DNA of 64,000 bases from Actinoplanes ianthinogenes (GTDB lineage: Bacteria > Actinomycetota > Actinomycetes > Mycobacteriales > Micromonosporaceae): the NCBI RefSeq assembly GCF_018324205.1, contig NZ_AP023356.1, positions 8,748,501 through 8,812,500 on the forward strand, in the 5' to 3' direction. Shown here piece by piece: positions 17,701-24,174 of the stretch. The translations under genes and the position numbers were made by a program. Positions within the stretch are counted from its first letter, which is position 1. Each line of letters begins with the position of its first letter. The notes under the pieces were generated by a model. The model made no database searches. It saw nothing but the letters and a program-made list of their open reading frames with translations, and was not told where the DNA came from.

Positions 17701-18130
17701 CCGTCGCCGCGGCCAGCGCCAGATGCGGCAGCGCCTCCGCCAGCCGCCCCTGCCCGGCCAGCGCCATCCCGAAGTCACCGCGGTCGCGTGCCGACATGGT
17801 CGTCACCGGCTCCCGCTCGAAGAGCGCGACGGCCTCGCCGAACAGGTCGGCCGCCCGATCGTCCTGTCCCCGGTTACGGGCGGTCTCGCCGCGGAGCGTA
17901 AGGATCACCGCGCTGATCACCTCCAGCCCGGTGTTCAGCTCGTCGATCCGCTGTTGCGCGGCCTTCAGCAGGGTGTCGCATCGCGAGAGATTGCCGAGCC
18001 GCAGTTCGGTCCGGGCGCGTTCGACGACCGCCCGCACCAGCGCCTCCGGCAGGACCTCGCTGGGCAGGGTGGACTCGGGCGACCCGCCGGGCCAGAAGGT
18101 CAGCGCCAACGGCCCCTCGATCAGACCCAT
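14738..18130 (-). CDS. Giant TPR-repeat protein, last gene of the metallopeptidase operon
   Basis: A 1130-residue protein made of tetratricopeptide-type helical pairs from about residue 35 to 1060. Repeated A-x2-LG-x2-Y/F-A-x3-Y signatures occur, for example AATRLGQTYAALDRYDKAFE, with more than twenty units likely. There is no signal peptide or membrane segment, so it is probably a cytoplasmic scaffold or sensor. The ATG at 18130 follows GGAGG and lies 10 bp inside the preceding gene, giving coupled translation. As the terminal gene of the operon it may recruit or sense partners of the metallopeptidase and its inactive paralogue. Its final codons overlap the conserved regulatory block. Confidence 0.85.
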   Translation of the reverse strand: MGLIEGPLALTFWPGGSPESTLPSEVLPEALVRAVVERARTELRLGNLSRCDTLLKAAQQRIDELNTGLEVISAVILTLRGETARNRGQDDRAADLFGEAVALFEREPVTTMSARDRGDFGMALAGQGRLAEALPHLALAAATEAGAPEHGRTLARAYLAADRVSEAEATIQTALLALPADPELCLLRAEVLRAGQDPTALPLLVEAARLLLAAGRPGQALPALEEADRARPGVAAGVRAEALMLLDRHQEAVEAFDLALRADPTDARLLVRRAAARAAMDDRDRASADLHAALAAAPDDVDVLLRAGETWLSQHEANGVDEAIRLARRARALDPDAWPAVVLEASALREAGDLEDALAVIRGVALQARTQPEVLRLHAELAQQLGLVSEAVDRFERLHANPRSHAGDWFEYADTLTVAGRPDEAQAMVEQGLLAWPDDLYLQALEVELMISRGETDTALAKARSVAERHPASAMAHLLVATALFRGSTAHRPTSSAAHKRRTAALEATERSSTLAPEWAEPWWLRAQVLFADGDLDGARVALDELEVREPHRRDAKRLAVDIHLAAGGDLAEAEATARDLLIETGSEAQDVFRLARVLARLGRSDEALDLVTAPDVPDTLDILLLRADLQSATGRFTDAAATLATAARLAPRRGEILIRQAVVARTIGDADAAIAYAHKALGRGAGNLDARIELAAALLLAGRPEEAEVHLTTVLGHRPGDIRARLLHAQLVGRRHPDQARAELTELAAEHPENTDILTVRAQLEIDSGDYQAALDVLDSVCTPNAYALQAEAHRLLGNTTEAIKGSRRALRDVPNHYGALATLGLLLLGTGDHPGAAKIFEQAQKAYPRDAATATRLGQTYAALDRYDKAFEVLDRAATAAPHSAWVMGTLIWTLADAGTFEPAIRLSRLLLDEHPDDADAWNVLGWCRYHLDKPDLDGAEQAFRNAVRIKDTRWYRKNLANVLSLGREPEKEAAELYQRSLDESLSRRSKHDLSLAGWCQYRLGNLDAAAQTLYEATSLQQRVGGAHFDLALVQVSDQRVDSGTKLYDRLVPVGENDPLRHRGLLTIAASDLRHARSQYKHLARSARITRVLATMEETVLTLPTVPDLRTVDLTRKLGIPRPLTKRT

Positions 18131-19605
18131 GATCGGCCTCCGTCCAGAGGATCACGGCCCACCGGCACCGGCGGGCCGAACGGAATCTTCGACGCCGACT
18201 CCTTCGCCCGGGTGTGGATCACCCGTGCTTGCGCCGGCTCGCGGAGGCGGGCTATCCACATCGCGCTCATCAGGTCGCGCAGCACCATCGACACCACCGG
18301 CTTCTCCTCGTCCATCAGCTCCTCCGCGGCGCTGTGCAACTTCGCGATCGTGTCGAGGGGGTAGCCGACGTTGCGCATCACCTTGGCCCGAGCCAGCTCC
18401 TCGTCGAAACGGTCGACGACGTCCTGGTCACCGGGTTCCACCGGCTGCTCGTCGCCGCCGGCGGCGACGCGTGCCACGCGCCACGCCTTCTCGACCTGCT
18501 CGGCGACGGTGGTGAGCCGGTTACGCAGCGGGGTGTCCAGCCCGGCGGAGTTCGCCCGCAACTGCCGCAGCAGCAGGGTGGCGCGCTGGGCGTCGGACGG
18601 CCATTCCGGTTTGCCGCCGGCGGCCGGTTCAACCGTGGGATCGAACTCCAGGAACACCGTGGCGTACAGATAACTGGGTCCCAGCGCGTGCAACGCGTAC
18701 CTGTCCGCGCACAGCAGCCGCTGGCCGGGCGTCAACGGGTTCTTCTGCGCCCAGTTGGCCGCCACCGCCTTGCCGACCCGCCGGCCCACCAGCGGCAGCG
18801 CCCACAGGCTCCACTGCGGATAACCCAGCGGCAGGTGCCGGCGCCCGACCGCGCTCATCAGCGCCAGCGGCGACCGGTTCGGATCGTCCCGCAGCCGCGG
18901 CGGCACCGGGCCCATCAGGTGTTCGACCAGCGCCTTGTAGGCGGCCATCAGCGTCGCGTCGAGGTCGAAGCGGACGAGTGCCGGGACGGCCGAGACGTCC
19001 TCGGTCTCCAGCGGCAGCCCGCGTACCGCCATCCCGGCCAGCAGCTCCAGGTAGCGGCTCAGCACCTCGTGGCCGCGGCGGGGCATCTCGGCGCGGAAAC
19101 GCCGCCACGGGTCGGGCTCCTCGCCCAGTTCCCGGAGCAGAGCCTGGTACTCGTCGTGGGCGTCGCGCAGCGCCGGGACCGGCAGCCCGGCCACCGACCA
19201 CCGCCGGACGTCCTGGAACGACTCGTACACCAGGTCCCGCAGCTCGCCCAGCCTCTTGAGCTCGGCGTCGGCGTCCCGCAGGTGACGCCGGACCTGCTCG
19301 ATCCGCTGCGTCCGGACGTTTTCGGTGTCCTTGCCGGGCCGATGGGTGACGGCGTTGGGCCGGGGCAGGCCGGTGCCCGGGGTGGCCGACCTGCCGAGCA
19401 GGCCGTCGAGTCGCCGCCGGATCACGCCGATGTGCACGCTGAGGTCGTTCTCGGCGGCGGCGAGGCTTCCTTCCGGGGACAGGAAGTCCTCCACCGCGTT
19501 GAGCCGGTCGTCCTGCTCGGTCATCGCGTCGATGACGCAGGTGACCTCCTCCAGCGCCTGTTTCAGCACGTCCAACCGGGTTTGCAGGATCAGGTCGGCG
19601 GGCAT
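18121..19605 (-). CDS. Inactivated paralogue of the adjacent HEFGH metallopeptidase
   Basis: A 494-residue protein starting at ATG 19605 after AAGGAG. Residues 265-360 align with residues 152-260 of the neighbouring metallopeptidase. WALPLVGRRVGKAV aligns with WDLPVMAHEFGHVL, then LLCADRYALHALGPSY with LFCDVFATFATGPAY, and DPT, RATLL and RDLMSAMWIARL also match. Every catalytic position is changed: HEFGH becomes RRVGK, and the downstream Glu and Asp become Arg and Ala. It is about 110 residues longer at the N-terminus, where a helical, coiled-coil-like segment lies. I conclude it is a pseudoprotease, probably a regulatory or structural subunit. Confidence 0.75.
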   Translation of the reverse strand: MPADLILQTRLDVLKQALEEVTCVIDAMTEQDDRLNAVEDFLSPEGSLAAAENDLSVHIGVIRRRLDGLLGRSATPGTGLPRPNAVTHRPGKDTENVRTQRIEQVRRHLRDADAELKRLGELRDLVYESFQDVRRWSVAGLPVPALRDAHDEYQALLRELGEEPDPWRRFRAEMPRRGHEVLSRYLELLAGMAVRGLPLETEDVSAVPALVRFDLDATLMAAYKALVEHLMGPVPPRLRDDPNRSPLALMSAVGRRHLPLGYPQWSLWALPLVGRRVGKAVAANWAQKNPLTPGQRLLCADRYALHALGPSYLYATVFLEFDPTVEPAAGGKPEWPSDAQRATLLLRQLRANSAGLDTPLRNRLTTVAEQVEKAWRVARVAAGGDEQPVEPGDQDVVDRFDEELARAKVMRNVGYPLDTIAKLHSAAEELMDEEKPVVSMVLRDLMSAMWIARLREPAQARVIHTRAKESASKIPFGPPVPVGRDPLDGGRSWV

Positions 19606-19632
19606 GGCGGGACTCCTTCGGCGGCGGTCGGC

Positions 19633-20775
19633 TCAGATCAGTGAGCGCACCCAGTCGTCCAGGTGCTCGGGGGCGGGGTGGGCGGCGGTGGCGTCCAGCC
19701 GGGCCAGCCAGGCCACGGTCAGCACGTCGCGGATCTGGAAACCGATCCCGCCGTCCGGTTTGCGGTTGCCGTCGAGGGCCTGGGCGAGTTGCCGGAGGAC
19801 GGCGTTGCGCCAGGCGTACCGCAGCGGCCGGACCTTCTTGCCGAGCAGGGCGAGGGTGGTGGTCACCTGCCGCCGGATCGTCGCCTGCTGCTCGGCGCTC
19901 ACCGCCGCGGACGCCGGCGCGTGCTCGCCGAGCGCGGCCCAGGCCAGGGTGAGCTGCTCGTGAACCATCCGATAGCGACCCTCCGGGGGCTCGCCCGCGG
20001 TCAGCCGGTTCAGCGCCTCCAGGAGCACGGCCGCCCGGACGGGATCCGGCGGATGGCTGCGCCGCGGGTCGATCGTGGCGTCGGCGGTGGGGTCCAGGCG
20101 GTGCAGCAGCATGGTGCACGGGTAGGCGGGCCCGGTCGCGAAGGTGGCGAACACGTCGCAGAACAGTTCCTCGGCCTGCGGGCCGGTGCAGCCCGGCCAG
20201 CCGCCGAGGGCCTCGGCGCCGAGCGGCCGCACGGTGTTGGTGATCGGGTCGTACAGGTCGAACCGCGTGGTCAGCACGTGTCCGAACTCGTGGGCCATCA
20301 CCGGCAGGTCCCACACCCCGTGGTCGGGCACCCGGCGGCGGATCACGAAGGCGGCCCGGTGCAGGAACTCGGACTCGCCGGGCACCGTCGGGCGGGCCAG
20401 TCCGGGATCCACGGTGGCGGCCAGCTCCGCGATCAGCCGGTCGGCCTCGGCGCAGGCGCCGTCGTCGAGGCCGTCGCGGCGGGCCAGCGTTCCGGTGGCC
20501 AGCGCGAACGCCTCGTCGACCACGCGGTCGGTGGCCTGGCGCCGCTCGGTGAGGGCGGCCAGCCGGTCGGTGCTCACGTCGTACTTGCGGGTGCGGTCGG
20601 CGAGATCGGCCAGCCCGGTGTCGGTCTCGTCGATCGTGGTGGCGAGTTTGGCATACATGGCCTGGCCGGCGCCGGGCAGCTGGGTGGCTACGCCGGCCAT
20701 CGCCTGACGCGCCCGCCTCAGCCGGAAACGGTCGAGCTCGATCCGGGCCAGGATCACGTCCTTGTCGGAGGGCAT
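19633..20775 (-). CDS. HEFGH zinc metallopeptidase, gluzincin-like
   Basis: A 380-residue protein. The N-terminal 120 residues are helical and charged. The catalytic motif VMAHEFGHVL is at residues 159-168 (H162, E163, H166). A probable third ligand lies in AEELFCDVFA (E203 or D207), the E-x3-D arrangement seen in several gluzincins. Helices rich in Leu and Arg follow to the end. No signal peptide is present. The ATG at 20775 is 2 bp from the stop of the upstream membrane-protein gene. I do not recognise the family by name. Its dead paralogue is encoded immediately downstream, so both probably act in one complex. Confidence 0.8.
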   Translation of the reverse strand: MPSDKDVILARIELDRFRLRRARQAMAGVATQLPGAGQAMYAKLATTIDETDTGLADLADRTRKYDVSTDRLAALTERRQATDRVVDEAFALATGTLARRDGLDDGACAEADRLIAELAATVDPGLARPTVPGESEFLHRAAFVIRRRVPDHGVWDLPVMAHEFGHVLTTRFDLYDPITNTVRPLGAEALGGWPGCTGPQAEELFCDVFATFATGPAYPCTMLLHRLDPTADATIDPRRSHPPDPVRAAVLLEALNRLTAGEPPEGRYRMVHEQLTLAWAALGEHAPASAAVSAEQQATIRRQVTTTLALLGKKVRPLRYAWRNAVLRQLAQALDGNRKPDGGIGFQIRDVLTVAWLARLDATAAHPAPEHLDDWVRSLI

Positions 20776-20777
20776 GG

Positions 20778-21905
20778 CTAGTCGCCGAGCGCCGGGGTGG
20801 CGGTGGCGCGGGCGACGACGAGGCGTACGCCCGGCACCCGCTCGAACGGCACGCCGGTGTCCAGGTAGTCCCGCCCCATCCAGACGGTGATGCCCAGGGC
20901 CGCCACGATGCCGCCGCCACCGGCCGCCAGGACCCACGCGGCGATCGGCGGGAACGCCGCCGCCACCGGCGCGATCACCCGGCCGAGTGCCCGCACGATC
21001 TTGTCGAGGGCGTCGACGATCCGGCCGTGCCGCTGCTCCAGCTCCTTCAACCGGTCGGCGCCCTCGCGCAGCGCGGCGTCCAGGTCGGTCCGGCCGCGAG
21101 CCGCCTGAACCGCGGTGGCCATCCTGGTCTCCAGCGCGGACACGGCCAGGACGTCCCGCGCCAGCTTCTGCGCGACGGTGCCGGAGTGCCCGTCCCACCA
21201 CTTGCGAGCCCACTCGCCCACCTGGTCCTTGAGGTTGTCCGGCACCAGCCGGGCCAGGGCGCGCAGCGCCCGCATGACCGCCCGCATGCCGGCCCGGGCC
21301 AGCGCGGCGATCTTGTCGCCGGTGTGCAGCAGGGCCTCGGCCGTGCCCAGGGCCGCGCCGAACAGCGGCTGCACCTGCGAGCCGGGAATCGTGGCCAGGC
21401 CGGTGACGGCGTCGGCGCCGAGTTGCGCGGTGCGGCGCACGATGCCCGCGACGGTGGCCGGCAGGTCGGTGAAGAACTCCTGCGGGTCGCCGCTGGCGCC
21501 GGCGAACAGGTTGCCGACCGCGGACGTGCCCGCCTCCTGGAGCCGGTCGGCGGCGCTCAGGCCGTCGACGGCGCCGGCCAGGACCGTCGGCGGGGCCGGC
21601 GCGGGCGCCTCCGGCATGGTCGCGGCGGCCGAGGCGAGCAGTACCTCGCCCACCTCCAGTTCGGTGAGCGCGAGCGTCAGCTCGTCCTCGGCGGTGGGCG
21701 CCGGGAGACCCTCGACGGCCGGCGCGTCGTGCTCCTCGAGTCCGGCCACCGCGCCGGCGGACTCCCGGGCGAGCGCGGCCGACAGCAGGTCGCCGGCCAG
21801 CGCGAGCACCTCGCTCTCGTCGCCCTTGTCGAGGACTTCCTCGAGGTTGCGGGCGGCGTTCAGGACTCCGCGCACGTTGTGCCGATAGATGGGCGACGCA
21901 GACAT
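20778..21905 (-). CDS. Membrane protein, first gene of the metallopeptidase operon
   Basis: A 375-residue protein with a GAGG site five bases before the ATG. Residues 1-130 are acidic and Ala-rich and include a Pro-rich stretch (EAPAPAPPTVL). Residues 150-310 are helical with a coiled-coil-like section near ALREGADRLKELEQRHG. One or two membrane segments lie at about 310-345 (VIAPVAAAFPPIAAWVLAAG and GGIVAALGITVWMG). A short tail follows. The family is unknown. As the first gene of the operon it could anchor the metallopeptidase pair at the membrane or be its substrate. Confidence 0.7.
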   Translation of the reverse strand: MSASPIYRHNVRGVLNAARNLEEVLDKGDESEVLALAGDLLSAALARESAGAVAGLEEHDAPAVEGLPAPTAEDELTLALTELEVGEVLLASAAATMPEAPAPAPPTVLAGAVDGLSAADRLQEAGTSAVGNLFAGASGDPQEFFTDLPATVAGIVRRTAQLGADAVTGLATIPGSQVQPLFGAALGTAEALLHTGDKIAALARAGMRAVMRALRALARLVPDNLKDQVGEWARKWWDGHSGTVAQKLARDVLAVSALETRMATAVQAARGRTDLDAALREGADRLKELEQRHGRIVDALDKIVRALGRVIAPVAAAFPPIAAWVLAAGGGGIVAALGITVWMGRDYLDTGVPFERVPGVRLVVARATATPALGD

Positions 21906-21950
21906 GGGGACCTCGCCTCACTGTGCGGACGTCGTTGCCCCCGTGCTGTT

Positions 21951-22020
21951 ACGACGGCGAGTCTGGCACCCCGGCTGCCGTCGTTCAGTCGGGTTGCCCC
22001 GTCTGTCAGAACCCCGACTG
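21951..22020. repeat. Two inverted repeats between the operon and the GNAT gene
   Basis: ACGACGGC (21951-21958) and GCCGTCGT (21977-21984) form an 8-bp inverted repeat. CAGTCGGGTT (21986-21995) and AACCCCGACTG (22010-22020) form a second, with one bulged C. They fill the 135-bp divergent intergenic region and could be operators for either side or fold as RNA hairpins. No regulator can be named. Confidence 0.4.
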
Positions 22021-22040
22021 GCCCGGGGGCCCGTGCCACC

Positions 22041-22685
22041 ATGGACGCCGTGATGCGGGACGTCGAACTGCTGACCGTGAACGACCTTTCCCAGTGCCTC
22101 GCCCTCGCGCGGGATCGGGGCTGGCCCGCCGAGGACCGCAAGTGGCGGCTGCTGTTCGAGCTGGGCACCGTGTTCGGCATCCGGGACACGGACGGCGAGC
22201 TGATTGCCACGGCGATCCTGACCCGGTACGACTCGCGGCTGTCGGCGCCGGCGGCGCCGCGGTCCCGCCCGGCCACACCCGCGGACCTGCCGGCGATCGC
22301 CGCCCTCGACACCGCGGTCGTCGGCGCCGCGCGCGGCGAGCTGATCGCGCGGCTGCCGGCGTTCGCCACCCGGCTGCACGTCCTCGAGGCGGGCGGCGCC
22401 GTCGTCGGTTACGGCGCGGCGTGGCCCGGTGTCGACCTGTTCGTGATCGGTCCCGTGCTGGCTCCGGATCACGACGGCGCCGCGGCGCTGATCACCGACC
22501 TGGCCGGTGGCGTGGACGCTCCGGTACGCGTCGATCTGTTCGACCGTGACCAGGCGCTGCGGGACTGGGTGGAGCGGTCCGGCGCGGTCTGGCGCAGCTC
22601 CGTCACGATGATGATCCGGGGCGGGGCGTCGCCGCCCGGCGATCAGCGACGGGTTTTCAGCCCGGCCATGCAGGCTCTCGGCTGA
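22041..22685 (+). CDS. GNAT-like N-acetyltransferase
   Basis: A 214-residue protein. The pattern DLSQCLALARDRGW...KWRLLFELGTVFGI is followed by a strand reading GELIATAILTRY. A second half (ATPADLPAIAALDTAVVGAARGELIARLPA) resembles the paired GNAT modules of actinobacterial acetyltransferases. The first half has lost a clear acetyl-CoA pyrophosphate loop (R/Q-x2-G-x-G/A), so activity is uncertain. The start could be the ATG at 22041 or at 22053; no strong ribosome-binding site decides between them. It is divergent from the metallopeptidase operon. Confidence 0.65.
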   Translation: MDAVMRDVELLTVNDLSQCLALARDRGWPAEDRKWRLLFELGTVFGIRDTDGELIATAILTRYDSRLSAPAAPRSRPATPADLPAIAALDTAVVGAARGELIARLPAFATRLHVLEAGGAVVGYGAAWPGVDLFVIGPVLAPDHDGAAALITDLAGGVDAPVRVDLFDRDQALRDWVERSGAVWRSSVTMMIRGGASPPGDQRRVFSPAMQALG

Positions 22686-22700
22686 TGTGAAGATCGTCGA

Positions 22701-22706
22701 TAGCAT
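22701..22706 (+). promoter_or_regulatory. Leaderless promoter -10 box (TAGCAT)
   Basis: TAGCAT followed by exactly six bases and then the ATG at 22713. There is no ribosome-binding site, so transcription probably starts at the A of the start codon. Confidence 0.55.
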
Positions 22707-22712
22707 GCGGGC

Positions 22713-23174
22713 ATGAGGTGGTGGGGCCGGTTTCTGCTCATCGGCGGCGCGGGCGCGCTGGCCGGCAGTGTGTTCGGTGAGCCGGCCGCGGCGCCGGCGC
22801 TGGTCGCCGTCGCGGCCGGCCTGATCCTGTTCCTGCTCGGCGGCCGCTCGGGCGCCCGCGACCTGGTCGGCGACGCGACAGCGCAGGCCGCAGCCGGGCG
22901 CGACGCGACTGCGCAGGCCGCGGCAGGGCGGGACGCGACAGCGCAGGCCGCAGCCGGGCGCGACGCGACCGCGCAGGCCGCGGCAGGGCGGGACGCGAGG
23001 AGGCGGGCAACGTCGGCCGTCATTCCGGAGCGGCCGTCGTTCCAGCACCTCGGTCCCCAGGTCGAGAAGATCCTGTCGCTGGCCGAGGAGCAGGCGGCCG
23101 ACATCATCGCCGAGGCGAAGTCGGCCGCCGCGCAGATCGTGGCCCAGGCGCACACCGAGGCCAAGCCCGACTGA
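22713..23174 (+). CDS. Membrane protein with DATAQAAAGR tandem repeats and a DivIVA-like tail
   Basis: A 153-residue protein. Two membrane segments (about residues 5-22 and 27-44) are followed by a 40-residue tract of four perfect DATAQAAAGR repeats (residues 54-93). A helical tail begins RPSFQHLGPQVEKILSLAEE and continues through ADIIAEAKSAAAQIVAQAH. The tail resembles the LG-x-QVE-x-IL-x-LAEEEA segment found in actinobacterial DivIVA-like and filament-forming coiled-coil proteins. This suggests a membrane-anchored assembly factor or septal or polar protein, with the repeats as a flexible spacer. That is inference. It has a leaderless promoter. Confidence 0.7.
   Translation: MRWWGRFLLIGGAGALAGSVFGEPAAAPALVAVAAGLILFLLGGRSGARDLVGDATAQAAAGRDATAQAAAGRDATAQAAAGRDATAQAAAGRDARRRATSAVIPERPSFQHLGPQVEKILSLAEEQAADIIAEAKSAAAQIVAQAHTEAKPD
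22871..22990 (+). repeat. In-frame 30-bp tandem repeat, four units
   Basis: Four 30-bp units start at 22871, 22901, 22931 and 22961. They are arranged as two almost identical 60-bp pairs: 22871-22930 and 22931-22990 differ at only two positions. This points to recent duplication of a two-unit block. The repeats encode DATAQAAAGR, and copy number can change without breaking the frame. Confidence 0.9.
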
Positions 23175-23179
23175 TCGGG

Positions 23180-23677
23180 TCAGGACGGCAGGGTGGCCTC
23201 GATCGCGGTGATGACCTCGGGCGCGTCGGGGGAGGTCCGCGGGCCGAACCGGGCCCGGATCACCCCGTCCGGTCCGATCAGGAACTTCTCGAAGTTCCAC
23301 CGGATGTCGCCGGTGTAGCCGTCGGCGTCGGGCTCCTCGGTGAGCGCCTGGTAGAGCGAGTGCCGGTCGGCGCCGTTGACCTCGACCTTCTCCGTCATCG
23401 GGAAGGTGACGCCGTAGGTCGCGCTGCAGAACTCGGCGATCTCGTCGGCGGTGCCCGGCTCCTGGCCGCCGAACTGGTTGCACGGCACGCCGAGCACGGT
23501 GAAGCCGCGATCCGCGTACCGCCTCTGGAGCTGCTCCAGCACCGCGTACTGCGGGGTCAGCCCGCACTTGGAGGCGACGTTGACCACCAGCGTCGCGGTG
23601 CCCCGGAACCGGTGCAGATCCAGCGGCTCGCCGTCCAGGCCGGCGATCGGGACGTCGTAGAGGGACGATGACGACAC
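23180..23677 (-). CDS. Glutathione peroxidase family (thioredoxin-type) peroxidase
   Basis: A 165-residue protein starting at GTG 23677 after AGGAGG; a longer frame is open but lacks a ribosome-binding site. The peroxidatic motif NVASKCGLTPQY has Cys in place of selenocysteine. The catalytic partners NQFGGQEPG and WNFEKFLI supply Gln, Asn and Trp. A second Cys in EFCSATYGVTFPM is the usual resolving Cys of two-cysteine enzymes, so thioredoxin rather than glutathione is the likely reductant. It would reduce hydrogen and lipid peroxides in the cytoplasm. The HxlR regulator gene lies upstream on the same strand. Confidence 0.93.
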   Translation of the reverse strand: MSSSSLYDVPIAGLDGEPLDLHRFRGTATLVVNVASKCGLTPQYAVLEQLQRRYADRGFTVLGVPCNQFGGQEPGTADEIAEFCSATYGVTFPMTEKVEVNGADRHSLYQALTEEPDADGYTGDIRWNFEKFLIGPDGVIRARFGPRTSPDAPEVITAIEATLPS

Positions 23678-23696
23678 GCGGTCCTCCTGATTGAGC

Positions 23697-24098
23697 TCAG
23701 ACAGAGTGACGATCATAGGCACGCCGCGCCTGCTCGACCGCGTCGATGTTGGTCTCCGCCCACGCCTTGATCGCGGTCATCACCGGCAGCAGGCTCGCCC
23801 CGAGCGGCGTCAGCTCGTAGTCGACGCGCACCGGCACGGCCGCGGTGACCGTGCGGGTCACCAGGCCGTCGCGCTCCATCCCGCGCAGGGTCTGGGTCAG
23901 CATCTTCTGGCTGACGCCGGCGATCGTGCGGCTCAGCTCGCTGTACCGCTGCGGGCCGTCGGCCAGCGCGTTGAGCAGCAGGCTCACCCACTTGTCGCTG
24001 ATCCGGTCGAGCAGTTTGCGGGCCGGGCAGGCGGCCAGATAGGCGTCGTACCGGCCGCGCTCGCCGGCGCGTCGCTGGGCCGCGGTGCGGGTGACCAT
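23697..24098 (-). CDS. HxlR family redox-type regulator
   Basis: A 133-residue winged-helix protein. LLDRISDKWVSLLLNALADG and RYSELSRTIAGVSQKMLTQTLRGMERDGLV are the characteristic HxlR sequence. A single Cys at about residue 24 (AACPARKLL) lies just before the first helix, where HypR- and QorR-type members sense electrophiles or oxidants. GGAGG six bases upstream supports the ATG at 24098. It is divergent from a quinone-reductase-like gene, its probable target. The direct repeat ACTTCC(A/T)GGTG lies between the two starts. Confidence 0.9.
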   Translation of the reverse strand: MVTRTAAQRRAGERGRYDAYLAACPARKLLDRISDKWVSLLLNALADGPQRYSELSRTIAGVSQKMLTQTLRGMERDGLVTRTVTAAVPVRVDYELTPLGASLLPVMTAIKAWAETNIDAVEQARRAYDRHSV

Positions 24099-24122
24099 GC
24101 CAAACCTCCGGGAGGGTTACGC

Positions 24123-24147
24123 ACTTCCAGGTGCCTACTTCCTGGTG
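24123..24147. promoter_or_regulatory. Direct-repeat operator between hxlR and the quinone-reductase gene
   Basis: ACTTCCAGGTG (24123-24133) and ACTTCCTGGTG (24137-24147) are repeated with a 14-bp period. They lie in the divergent region, upstream of the -10 box at 24163. Divergent HxlR regulators typically bind such sites to control both genes; assignment to this protein is inferred. Confidence 0.5.
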
Positions 24148-24162
24148 GAGAGTAGCGCTGCC

Positions 24163-24168
24163 TACGGT
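24163..24168 (+). promoter_or_regulatory. Leaderless promoter -10 box (TACGGT)
   Basis: TACGGT is followed by exactly six bases and then the ATG at 24175, with no ribosome-binding site. The HxlR-type direct repeat lies immediately upstream, where it would cover the -35 region. Confidence 0.55.
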
Positions 24169-24174
24169 CGGCAC

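Noticed and set aside
14879..18364. Long plus-strand open frame (1161 codons) opposite the TPR gene
   Set aside because: Antisense shadow of a GC-rich gene; no ribosome-binding site, low-complexity Val/Arg/Gln/Gly composition and no family motifs.
22871..22990. Possible CRISPR array
   Set aside because: Units are contiguous with no unique spacers and stay in frame within a coding region.
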